Below are positions 1 to 5,710 of a stretch of DNA of 7,525 nt, one piece after another. A model generated the notes under the pieces. That model did not search any database. It was not told where the DNA came from and saw only the letters and a list, made by a program, of their open reading frames with translations. Within the stretch, counting starts at the first letter, position 1; each line of letters begins with the position of its first letter. Origin of the DNA: Chloroflexota bacterium. GTDB taxonomy: Bacteria > Chloroflexota > Limnocylindria > Limnocylindrales > CSP1-4. The stretch spans positions 1-7,525 of the forward strand of contig JAJYJR010000275.1 of assembly GCA_021789355.1 (NCBI GenBank). The letters are read 5' to 3'. The translations under genes and the position numbers were made by a program.

Positions 1-192
1 CCGTGGCTGGCGATCGTGGGACTCGCCCTGGCCGTGGTCGCGTTGCTGGAGTGGGGACGGGCCGTGAGCCGCGAGTACCGCGCGATCGATCCGGTCGTGG
101 CCGCCCGCCCGCGTCGAGGTGCCAGGCCGGTCGGGGGAACCTCCGGCGCCGCCGCTGCCCACCAGCCTTCGTCGCCCGCCCACCGGCCCTGA
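1..192 (+). CDS. C-terminal end of a membrane protein (5' end outside window)
   Basis: The first reading frame is open from the window edge to a TGA at 190-192, giving 63 residues of a protein that begins upstream. The first 16 residues (PWLAIVGLALAVVALL) form a hydrophobic helix. Then come a charged stretch (EWGRAVSREYRAID) and a low-complexity Ala/Pro/Arg/Ser tail. A last membrane helix followed by a short basic cytoplasmic tail is usual for polytopic transporters and membrane enzymes, including P-type ATPases, but nothing here identifies the family. Codons end mostly in G or C, as in the other real genes of the window. The gene converges on the minus-strand gene ending at 488. I am fairly confident that it is coding and cannot name its function. 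Confidence 0.6.
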   Translation, partial: PWLAIVGLALAVVALLEWGRAVSREYRAIDPVVAARPRRGARPVGGTSGAAAAHQPSSPAHRP

Positions 193-487
193 TCGCCGGC
201 CGGCGGGCCGAACGTGACCGCGGATCGAGCGCGACCGTCTGCGCCGGGAGGGAAGACGGAGGGGCGGGAGCGCCTGTCACACCGCCGGGGGAACGATGTC
301 TTGTCGTCCCTCCCCTCCGGCCATGGGAACGGCGTGGCGAGCATTCCGTTTGGCCCGCGCGGTGCAGTTCCGCACCGGAGGGCAGGAGCCAGGGCAGGAG
401 CCGAGGCGGTGGGGGCGGCGCTGGCCCCCAGGGCCGGCCCCCGGCGGCGGCCCGGCCCGGATGACCGGCCCAGGCCGGCCTACGAAC
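193..487. other. Non-coding gap between convergent genes, with small hairpins
   Basis: This 295-bp stretch separates two convergent genes, and its open frames look like G+C artefacts rich in Arg, Pro and Gly. It holds a 6-bp hairpin with a 6-nt loop (360-377, CGGTGC/GCACCG). It also holds an 11-bp direct repeat GGGCAGGAGCC at 380-390 and 392-402. A GGGCCGG/CCGGCCC inverted repeat lies at 431-437 and 452-458. The last could help terminate transcription from either side, but no T-run follows. I see no gene here. Confidence 0.5.
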
Positions 488-688
488 TCAGGCGGACGGG
501 CGGAGTGCGGCCTCAACCTCCCACTGGGGCGCCACCGGGCGGTCCCCAACGGCGGCCAGCAGGGCGGTGACCTCGGCCAGTTCGGCGCTCGCGGCATCCC
601 AGTCGGGACTGAACGGGGAGGCGCTCGCCACGCGCCGCCGGGCGCGTTTGAGGCGCTTCACCAGCCCCTCGAACTCGACCTGGGTCAA
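488..688 (-). CDS. Small hypothetical helical protein, TTG start
   Basis: A 66-residue protein starts at a TTG codon (686-688). A strong GGAGGA ribosome binding site (695-700) sits six bases upstream of that codon, which is why I prefer this start to the longer open frame reaching 907; the upstream part is Arg/Gly-rich and looks non-coding. The N-terminal half is basic and helical (LVKRLKRARRRV, about residues 9-20). A short Pro/Asp turn follows, then an acidic-hydrophobic helix (AELAEVTALLAAVG, about 35-48), and the protein ends in EAALRPSA. This suggests a small two-helix cytosolic protein. It has no signal peptide, membrane helix or cysteine, and I do not recognise a family. It lies downstream of the broken SRAP gene on the same strand, about 190 bp away, so an old operon is possible but unproven. 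Confidence 0.6.
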   Translation of the reverse strand: MTQVEFEGLVKRLKRARRRVASASPFSPDWDAASAELAEVTALLAAVGDRPVAPQWEVEAALRPSA

Positions 689-694
689 GGCTCG

Positions 695-700
695 TCCTCC
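695..700 (-). promoter_or_regulatory. Ribosome binding site that fixes the TTG start
   Basis: On the minus strand GGAGGA is six bases upstream of the TTG at 686-688. It is a near-perfect Shine-Dalgarno sequence and is the main reason for choosing the 66-residue start. Confidence 0.6.
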
Positions 701-879
701 GCAGGCCCGGGTGCGGCCCCTACGGTCAGGTCTCTCCCGGTTCGACTGCCTGCCGCGGCCGCCGCGGCTGCCTCTGGGACGCACGCACGCCTCGACCGGC
801 TCGGCTGCCGCCGGCACCATAGGTCTGCCCCCAACCGCGCGCATCGCGCAGGCGACGTACCCGCGACCCGCAGAACGGC

Positions 880-1401
880 TCAGGTCCACCGCGGGAGCGA
901 AACGCACTCGCGCATGACCCTGCCAGCGGCATCGGCCGGCCGGTCCGGGGCGAGGCCCGGCGTGCCCAGGTTCAGACCTCGCCCCGTGAGCCCAGGTGGT
1001 GGCGCGGAGGATGGCACCACGCGGGGCACTCCCCGGCGGGGACGCGGGTACCGGACCCCGCGCCAGGTCTCACGATGCACGATCGGCGGGACGATGGGAA
1101 GTCGGACAGTTGACCTACTCGACGGCGGGTCAGCCCGGAGACCAACCGGGCGAGCGATTCGACCGTCTCCGCGCGGGGCGTTGATCATCCGGCCCCCGAC
1201 CTTCGGATCAGGGGCCCAGGGCGGGACGAGTCCCCAGCGATAGGCGGTCAGGGCGCGCCGATCTTCGCGCTCGACGACGAGCGCGATCGGTTGGGTCGGG
1301 GCGACGTTGTAGCGGCCGGCCTCAAGCTCGGCGAGATCCTCGGCCTCGAAGAGCCGGGCGAGGTCGGCAACGGGACGAGCCTGGGTGATGCGGCCACACA
1401 T
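880..1401 (-). pseudogene. Broken SRAP (YedK/HMCES-type abasic-site DNA-protein crosslink) gene
   Basis: The start is a clear SOS response-associated peptidase: MCGR with the catalytic Cys2, then RYNVAPTQPIALVV (about residues 30-43) and RWGLVPPWAPDPKVGGRMIN (about 55-74). Members of this family form a thiazolidine crosslink between Cys2 and an abasic site in single-stranded DNA, protecting it during replication. After MINA the frame reads PRGDGRI. Removing one base from the G run at 1175-1178 (+ strand) restores the expected NARAETV motif, so a one-base insertion is the simplest reading. Even in the restored frame the sequence diverges after about ESLARL, and a stop comes at 972-974. The usual C..PADGFYEW segment and the later His motif are absent. 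Intact members are about 200-240 residues; here only about 80 match. There is no clear ribosome binding site. I read this as a decaying gene. A sequencing error could explain the frameshift but not the missing C-terminal half. Confidence 0.75.
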
Positions 1402-1504
1402 GGGCCGAGCTTAGGCCAACGACCGACCGGGCGCGGGAGGATCGCCCATGCCGACGCCCGAACGCGGGCAGGGGCGCAGCCTGCCCTCCGGTACGGCGGA
1501 AAGG

Positions 1505-1540
1505 CGGAGCCCGCGCCGCCAGGAGACGGCGCGGGCTCCG
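1505..1540 (-). terminator. Strong hairpin, likely terminator of the DUF642-like gene
   Basis: A perfect 13-bp inverted repeat (CGGAGCCCGCGCC at 1505-1517 against 1528-1540) encloses a 10-nt loop. It begins 26 bases past the stop of the secreted-protein gene at 1566. On the minus strand it is followed by GCCTTTCC, a weak T-run, as is common for terminators in high-GC bacteria. Its position between two same-strand genes fits transcription ending before the SRAP remnant. Confidence 0.75.
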
Positions 1541-1565
1541 AGGAACGCCTGTGTTGGGGTGCGAT

Positions 1566-2345
1566 CTACGACCCGATCGGGACCGCCCCGCTGGTCGCGT
1601 AGAAGCTGACGCAGTCGCCCTGGTTCTTGAACAGGGCGCCGTTCTCGTCGTACATCGTCTTCCAGCCGCCGTCCTTGCACATGGCTCCGGTCGCGGCGGT
1701 CTCGGTCACGGTGACGTTGCCAATGACGGGACCGAATGCGCCCGACGTGGTGCTGGTGAAGGTCAGCGTCGTGCTGGTGCTCGAGGCCACGAAGGAGTAC
1801 GCCGACGCCTGGACCCAACCCATCGCGTCGCGGGTGTTCCCGTGGAGGCTGGTATCGAAGGCGAACTCTTGGGCCGCAGTACCCGCCGCGCCCACGGTGC
1901 CCGTCTTGTTAGCTAGGCTGTAACAGTCCGACAGCCCCATGCTGTCGCAGATCGAGTTCGGGTCCGGGTTGCCCGACAAGTAGAACTGCACGACGTGAGT
2001 GCTGTTGAGCGTCGTGTTGAACGTCTGGCTGATGGCCCCGGTTGTAAACCCGTTCAGGTCGATGCTGTTTGCCGGCGCGGATGTCTGGCCCGGCCAGGCC
2101 GGGGGCGCCTGCCAGTAGCTGCCGATCCAGTCAACGTTCCCCTTGGTGACGTTCCAGTCGGGAATGGTGTTGGCGGGTAGGACGGTCTGACCGGTGTATG
2201 GGGCGCCGACGGTCTCGGCGGAGAACGTGGTGGGCGTGCTGGGCGCGAAAACGCCGTTGGTGAAGCCGGCCGCCAGCGCGGTGCCGGCGAGCACGAGCGA
2301 CGCCGCGACGGCGAGCGCCCCGCCAAGAATGGATCGTCCCTTCAC
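1566..2345 (-). CDS. Secreted DUF642/choice-of-anchor C-like protein with Cys-bounded C-terminal tail
   Basis: The protein has 259 residues from a GTG start (2343-2345). GGAGG lies nine bases upstream, and the sequence further upstream is not protein-like. Residues 1-25 are a Sec signal peptide (VKGRSILGG, a hydrophobic core, GTALA), with cleavage likely before AGF. The mature part has the layout of DUF642/choice-of-anchor C proteins: an N-terminal NGVF motif, IPDWNV, VDWIGSYWQ, NSIDLNG, AISQTFNT, VQFYLSGNPD, MGWVQASAYSF, TTLTFTSTTSGAFGPVIGNV. This family forms a galactose-binding-like beta-sandwich and is exported; carbohydrate or cell-wall binding is the usual inference. The last 38 residues (222-259) are a separate module, CKDGGWKTM...FKNQGDCVSF, with Cys223 and Cys245 probably forming a disulfide. 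Similar tails recur on unrelated exported proteins of high-GC bacteria, to my recollection, with unknown role. The gene stands alone, with a hairpin terminator downstream and a long non-coding leader upstream. Confidence 0.85.
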   Translation of the reverse strand: MKGRSILGGALAVAASLVLAGTALAAGFTNGVFAPSTPTTFSAETVGAPYTGQTVLPANTIPDWNVTKGNVDWIGSYWQAPPAWPGQTSAPANSIDLNGFTTGAISQTFNTTLNSTHVVQFYLSGNPDPNSICDSMGLSDCYSLANKTGTVGAAGTAAQEFAFDTSLHGNTRDAMGWVQASAYSFVASSTSTTLTFTSTTSGAFGPVIGNVTVTETAATGAMCKDGGWKTMYDENGALFKNQGDCVSFYATSGAVPIGS

Positions 2346-2528
2346 AGGAACATGCCTCCACGGATCCGGGCGGGCCGGTCTCGCCATTCGCTCGGGCCGT
2401 GGGGACGGGCGACCGCAGCTGTCTCCCCCCTGCCGCCGGGGTCCGAAGACTCCGCGCATCCCGCAAGTGCGTGCAGGCTGCCACCCTGGCGAGGGTTCCT
2501 GCCAGTGCCGTATGGACGCTCCCGGGGA

Positions 2529-2552
2529 ATCCGGTGCAGATCGGCACCGGAT
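2529..2552. repeat. Perfect 9-bp inverted repeat
   Basis: ATCCGGTGC (2529-2537) and GCACCGGAT (2544-2552) are exact reverse complements around a 6-nt loop. The repeat could be an RNA hairpin or an operator. Its core resembles the hairpin at 360-377: 17 of 19 bases agree over the CGGTGC...GCACCGG stretch. Confidence 0.6.
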
Positions 2553-2612
2553 GATCCCGCCCGGTCCCTTGCGCCCGGCGCCGTCAGCGGCGCGGGCGGG
2601 TCCGGCGGGGGA

Positions 2613-2665
2613 GCCCGGGTACGGCCTGCTGGGTTGCCGCGGCCGGTCGACCTGCTCACCCGGGC
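2613..2665. repeat. 8-bp inverted repeat closing a 53-nt structured element
   Basis: GCCCGGGT (2613-2620) pairs exactly with ACCCGGGC (2658-2665). The 37-nt interior is itself rich in GGCC and GGTCGACC palindromes, so a branched RNA fold is plausible. I cannot assign it to a known RNA family. Confidence 0.45.
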
Positions 2666-2708
2666 AGCATCAGCCGGCCATCCGGCCCTGCCAGGTGACC
2701 CTGGACGG

Positions 2709-2737
2709 ATCCCTGAGGCTCCCTGACCCTCAGGGAT
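2709..2737. repeat. Perfect 10-bp inverted repeat with an extra in-register half-site
   Basis: ATCCCTGAGG (2709-2718) pairs exactly with CCTCAGGGAT (2728-2737) around a 9-nt loop. The loop carries a further TCCCTGA (2720-2726), exactly 10 bp after the copy at 2710-2716. This gives two direct half-sites one helical turn apart plus one inverted copy. That arrangement suits a regulator operator as well as an RNA hairpin. No T-run follows on either strand. Confidence 0.55.
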
Positions 2738-2958
2738 GGCGACCGCGCAGGGCACCATCGGTCGTCGCGTGATCGGGGTCTTTGACAGCGTCCCCCACGG
2801 GCTCCAAGCGCGAAGGTCCGGATCGCCGCCCTCTCCCCCTAAGGGCTCGACTCCGGGCCTTCGCCGCGACTGTGGCATCGTCCGGACGGATACCGCGGTC
2901 TGGAGGGTCAGGGTGCGGGTTCCGGATCCTGGCCGATGAAGCTCCGGGTCGGCTTGCC

Positions 2959-2985
2959 GGACGAGTGGCAGGTCGCGACTCGTCC
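2959..2985 (-). terminator. Hairpin just past the stop of the secreted protein gene
   Basis: GGACGAGT (2959-2966) and ACTCGTCC (2978-2985) form an 8-bp stem with an 11-nt loop, five bases beyond the stop codon at 2991. There is no T-run, so termination is inferred from position. A second 7-bp hairpin (2992-3009, CACGGGC/GCCCGTG, 4-nt loop) overlaps the last codons and the stop, giving two stacked stems at the end of this transcript. Confidence 0.5.
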
Positions 2986-2990
2986 CCGCC

Positions 2991-3671
2991 TCACGGGCAT
3001 TCGCCCGTGTTGGGATCGGGCTGGGTGCCGCGGCAGACGTCGTTCTCCCGGATCCTGACGTAGAAGAGCTCGGCGAAGTCCAGGGAACCGAGGCTGGCCC
3101 CCAGGCTGCCTCCAAGCGGGTCGGCGCTGCTCAGCGCGGCGTCGCGGAACAGGTTCGGTCCGTCCTTGAAGACGTGGTGATCGACGCCGGGGGTACCCCA
3201 GGCGGACGCCGGGGAGTTGCCGTGGATGTATGGACCCTGGCCGGTCCAGGTCTCGGAGAAATGGACGCTCTCCCCCCGCTCACCACCGGGGCCGAAGTCC
3301 CAGCCGGAATAGGAGCTCAGCCAGACGTCTCCGTTCGCCGACACCAGCGTCGGCCACTCAACGGTCATCACGAACGTGTCGGTCGCCCCATACAGGAGCG
3401 CGACCGGGGTCTCGTCGGGCACGACGCCCGTGTAGACGTACTGGTAGACGACGGCCAGGGGAGCGGCCGCCGTGCCAGGCGACACGACCTGGTTGTAGAT
3501 GCTGAGCCCCGTCTCGGTCGAGACCCCATCCTCCGTGACGGTCCAACGGGCGTGGGCTCCGGGGCCGAGGACCCACTGACCCACATGACCAGCCGAAACG
3601 CTCGCCGGCCCGACGAGCGCGACGCCCGCAACCATCGCGAGCGCGAGCAGGAGCGAACCAATCCGTCGCAT
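2991..3671 (-). CDS. Secreted protein of unknown family
   Basis: The 226-residue protein begins at ATG 3669-3671 with GGGAG eight bases upstream. Residues 1-27 are a classic Sec signal peptide (MRRIGS, a Leu/Ala/Val core, PASVSA), with cleavage likely before GHVGQW. The mature protein has many aromatic residues and short hydrophobic strands (LAVVYQYVYTGVV, DTFVMTVEWPTLV, DVWLSSYSGWDFGPGG), which suggests a beta-sandwich. It lacks a membrane anchor, a lipobox and an LPXTG-type signal, so it is probably released or held non-covalently. The only two cysteines are at the very end, in VCRGTQPDPNTGECP, and may form a small disulfide loop. I do not recognise a domain. Its neighbour on the same strand is another exported protein, but about 645 bp and a hairpin separate them, so they are probably separate transcription units. 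Confidence 0.8.
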   Translation of the reverse strand: MRRIGSLLLALAMVAGVALVGPASVSAGHVGQWVLGPGAHARWTVTEDGVSTETGLSIYNQVVSPGTAAAPLAVVYQYVYTGVVPDETPVALLYGATDTFVMTVEWPTLVSANGDVWLSSYSGWDFGPGGERGESVHFSETWTGQGPYIHGNSPASAWGTPGVDHHVFKDGPNLFRDAALSSADPLGGSLGASLGSLDFAELFYVRIRENDVCRGTQPDPNTGECP

Positions 3672-4059
3672 CGTTCGATCTCCCAGGGACGCCCGGGGGT
3701 CGGTCTCGCCCGTGGCTCGGCGCGGTCCAGGCGGCCGTGGGCATGGGCCGCGCGTCGACGCCTCCCTCGCAGCAGGAATCTGAACCCCGCGGCTCGGATC
3801 TGGCTGTCAGGCAGCAGACAGCGCTCGCCCCGCCGGCGAAAGCCGGCCGCACCAGGCAAACCGGCATGGTCCGGACCGGCAGGGCCGCGTGGGGCTGGGC
3901 GGCGGACCTGCCGGTGAGCTCGTTCGAGCCTGCAACGCCCCTGATCCGACCGGGTCTGCCGCGCTCTTGTTCAACGATGGCGAGCCCGGCACCGCGCTCG
4001 GTGTGCCCGATACCCCGCAGATGGTTGCGTACGGGGAACAGGTCGTGAGCCCGGGACCG
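3672..4059. other. Intergenic region with two small hairpins
   Basis: No gene is convincing in these 388 bases between the DoxX gene and the secreted protein gene, which both read on the minus strand. Two small hairpins are present. GCTGTC/GACAGC lies at 3803-3808 and 3817-3822. GCCGGC-GAAA-GCCGGC lies at 3832-3847, with a GNRA-type loop if transcribed on the plus strand. The region should hold the promoter of the gene starting at 3671, but no clear -35/-10 pair stands out. A plus-strand frame at 3940-4050 reads somewhat like protein, but it runs on antisense through the DoxX gene, so I do not call it. Confidence 0.45.
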
Positions 4060-4605
4060 TCAAGCCGTCGCCCGATCCTCTTCGCCCGAGAACAGCCACG
4101 TCCGGACGGTGGGGCTGAACCGCTGACCAACCATCGCATCGAGCCCGTAGTAGCGCCCCGCGCCGAGCCCGGCAATGGTGAGACAGACGACCATGTACGT
4201 GAGGTGCTGGTTCACAATGCCGTCGCTGAACTCCCAAGCGGCGAAGAAGTAGAAGAGCATCATGAGCGCGCCCATCAACGCCCCGAACCGGGTGAGGAGG
4301 CCGAGGATGAGCGAGACGCCGATCCCGATCTCGCCTGCGACGACGAGGAAGTTGACGATCGTCATCGCCGCGGCGTTGTTCGAGAGGCTCACCCAGAAGG
4401 GGTGGGTCGGGTTGTAGATGGTGTTGGGATCCGGGGTGCCGGTCACGAACGGCCAGCCGAGCGTCCCGCCCGTCGCGTGCGCAAGGAACCCCTTGGCCGT
4501 GAAGCCCTGTACGAACTTCCCCACGCCGGCCCACAGGAAGATGATCCCGACCGCGATCCTCAGGACGGCGACGCCGATCCTGTGGGTCTGACTGGTGATC
4601 CGCAT
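4060..4605 (-). CDS. DoxX family integral membrane protein
   Basis: The 181-residue protein starts at ATG 4603-4605; AGGGAG lies four bases upstream, and the longer open frame before it is not protein-like. It has the four-helix DoxX layout. TM1 is at about 10-31 (VLRIAVGIIFLWAGVGKF), with the family's Arg in the first helix and the conserved GxxKF end. A loop of about 45 residues follows. TM2 is at about 78-102 (containing NFLVVAGEIGIG, with the typical Glu), TM3 at about 105-124 and TM4 at about 134-152, which ends in GAGRYYGLDA, a DoxX signature. DoxX proteins are inner-membrane proteins. Some work with thiol or sulfur redox partners (thiosulfate:quinone oxidoreductase subunit, mycobacterial DoxX/SseA/SodA), but most are uncharacterised. 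The gene follows the J-domain gene by 41 bp, so they are probably co-transcribed. Confidence 0.88.
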   Translation of the reverse strand: MRITSQTHRIGVAVLRIAVGIIFLWAGVGKFVQGFTAKGFLAHATGGTLGWPFVTGTPDPNTIYNPTHPFWVSLSNNAAAMTIVNFLVVAGEIGIGVSLILGLLTRFGALMGALMMLFYFFAAWEFSDGIVNQHLTYMVVCLTIAGLGAGRYYGLDAMVGQRFSPTVRTWLFSGEEDRATA

Positions 4606-4646
4606 GGCGCTCCCTTTCCCTCTTCGCGATCGGCGCCAGTCGGCTA

Positions 4647-5429
4647 TCAGCCGCCGGCCTGGCCTGGCTGCGCACGCGCGCGGGCCAAGGCGGCAGTGAC
4701 CGACACTGCTAGGCCAACGACGCCGGCCTCGATCACGCTGAGGACCGCGATCGCCGGGAATCCCTGCCCCTCCCCAGTCAGCCATTCGCCCAGGGCTGTC
4801 AGGTAGCTCGCGGCGAACGCCGGAAAGCCGAACGTCGTGGCCAAAGCCGCTATCGCGCCGACGAACGTTGCCGCGGGATCGGCCTCACCGCCTTGGTAGA
4901 CCGTGGCCCACGATGCGGCGACAAGGTAGCCGAGGATCCCAGCGAAGAGCAGGTTACCTAGCAGGTTCAGCACCGTCGCCGTCACCTCTGTCCCGAGGGT
5001 GGCGACGGCGAACAAGCTGACGTTCGCGAAATTGAGAAGCACAATCGCAGTGACCGAGGCGAAGTACGCGACGACGACGGCGGCGAGACAAAGAGCAGCG
5101 TACTGCAATGGCCACACCCTGCTCGGGCCCGGCGGCTCCTGGAGCCGCGCCCTCGGAGTGGACTGAGAAGCGCGGCTGACGGCCGCCGTTCTGGATCCCG
5201 CGGCCGGTCGAGTCTCTGCGTCGTACCGTGCACGCCGGAGCGGATCGCTCAGCCAATCGTGCGCGGTGTTGATCCGGGCCATCCGCGGCCCAGTCACCCG
5301 GTCGTGGGTGTCCGGGTGGAAGCGTTTGGCCAGCGAGCGCCATGCGGCATCGATCGTTTCGGTGCTCGCGCCTCTGTCGACCTCCAGTTCGCGGTACAGG
5401 TCGAACGTGGGGATTGGCTCCTCGCGCAT
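4647..5429 (-). CDS. Membrane-anchored J-domain (DnaJ-like) protein
   Basis: The 260-residue protein starts at ATG 5427-5429, with a purine-rich GGGAGAGG stretch upstream. Residues 9-70 are a J domain: DLYRELEV, helix II (IDAAWRSLAKRF), HPD at residues 38-40 (the tripeptide needed to stimulate Hsp70 ATPase), then MARINTAHDWLSDPLRRARYD. A Ser/Ala/Arg/Pro linker (about 71-104) leads to about four hydrophobic segments at roughly 109-133, 139-173, 187-212 and 224-249. There is no Gly/Phe region, zinc finger or C-terminal client-binding domain, so this is a class III J protein that would recruit DnaK to the membrane. The N-terminal J domain must face the cytoplasm. The client is unknown; the DoxX protein encoded 41 bp downstream is a plausible partner. 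The J domain is near certain; the membrane role is inferred. Confidence 0.88.
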   Translation of the reverse strand: MREEPIPTFDLYRELEVDRGASTETIDAAWRSLAKRFHPDTHDRVTGPRMARINTAHDWLSDPLRRARYDAETRPAAGSRTAAVSRASQSTPRARLQEPPGPSRVWPLQYAALCLAAVVVAYFASVTAIVLLNFANVSLFAVATLGTEVTATVLNLLGNLLFAGILGYLVAASWATVYQGGEADPAATFVGAIAALATTFGFPAFAASYLTALGEWLTGEGQGFPAIAVLSVIEAGVVGLAVSVTAALARARAQPGQAGG

Positions 5430-5537
5430 GATCCGTCCACCTCTCCCGGGACGCCCTCAGCCATGCTCCGAGAAGGCTACCTCCGGGCAGTATCGCCGAT
5501 TCGTACCATCGCGAAGAAATCACGTCCGTTACTCATC

Positions 5538-5624
5538 TGGTGCCGAAGGCGAGATTCGAACTCGCACGCCCTTGCGGGCAGCCGATTTTAAGTCGGCCGC
5601 GTCTGCCGGTTCCGCCACTTCGGC
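5538..5624 (-). tRNA. tRNA-Leu (anticodon UAA), CCA encoded
   Basis: The minus strand gives a complete 87-nt class II tRNA. The acceptor stem is GCCGAAG/CTTCGGC, followed by discriminator A (5541) and an encoded CCA (5538-5540). The anticodon stem GCCGA/TCGGC closes the loop CTTAAAA, so the anticodon is TAA at 5588-5590. There is a long variable arm (TGCCCGCAAGGGCGT), and the T arm has the invariant GTTCGAATC. The long variable arm and the anticodon make it leucine, reading UUA. It lies about 110 bp upstream of the J-domain gene on the same strand. Confidence 0.96.
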
Positions 5625-5710
5625 CCGTCGCCTAGCCTAACGCCCGAACCGGGGCGGCGGCGCTTCGACGCTGCGGTCCCGGGCACGAGCGCTGTCAGGC
5701 GAGGCGGGGC

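Larger units (their letters stand above)
2346..2958. other. Long non-coding, hairpin-rich region upstream of the DUF642-like gene
   Basis: Between the start of the DUF642-like gene and the terminator of the next gene I find no convincing protein. The open frames have low-complexity Arg/Pro/Gly composition and poor starts. The region has several clean inverted repeats. One is 9 bp with a 6-nt loop at 2529-2552. One is 8 bp with a 37-nt spacer at 2613-2665. One is 10 bp with a 9-nt loop at 2709-2737. It must include the promoter of the gene starting at 2345, but I cannot place -35/-10 boxes with confidence. It may be a structured 5' leader or an independent small RNA. Confidence 0.5.

Noticed and set aside
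296..1243. Long plus-strand open frame of 315 codons
   Set aside because: It has Arg/Gly/Pro-rich composition and no domain, and it overlaps the 66-residue gene and the SRAP remnant in antisense; it is a G+C artefact.
2500..2635. Possible cobalamin riboswitch on the plus strand
   Set aside because: A few blocks resemble the B12 box and the later GAGnCnGGnTAC segment, but the box stem is too long, the ACTGT part is missing and no plus-strand gene follows. A covariance-model search would decide.
2342..3115. Minus-strand frame of 257 codons covering the gap upstream of the DUF642-like gene
   Set aside because: Its sequence is low-complexity Pro/Arg/Gly, and it overlaps the 3' end of the secreted-protein gene in another frame; hairpins rather than codons shape the region.
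3371..3600. Arg-rich frames overlapping the secreted protein gene
   Set aside because: They are shadows of the gene at 2991-3671, which has a clear signal peptide and ribosome site.
3889..4806. Plus-strand frame of 305 codons, with a protein-like stretch near LLFNDGEPGTALGVPDTPQM
   Set aside because: Most of it is antisense to the clear DoxX gene, with charged low-complexity sequence; the short 5' stretch alone is too weak to call.
5266..5640. Plus-strand frame containing GEIRTRTPLRAADFKSAAS
   Set aside because: It is the familiar false protein produced by reading through the complement of a tRNA-Leu gene; the tRNA at 5538-5624 explains it.
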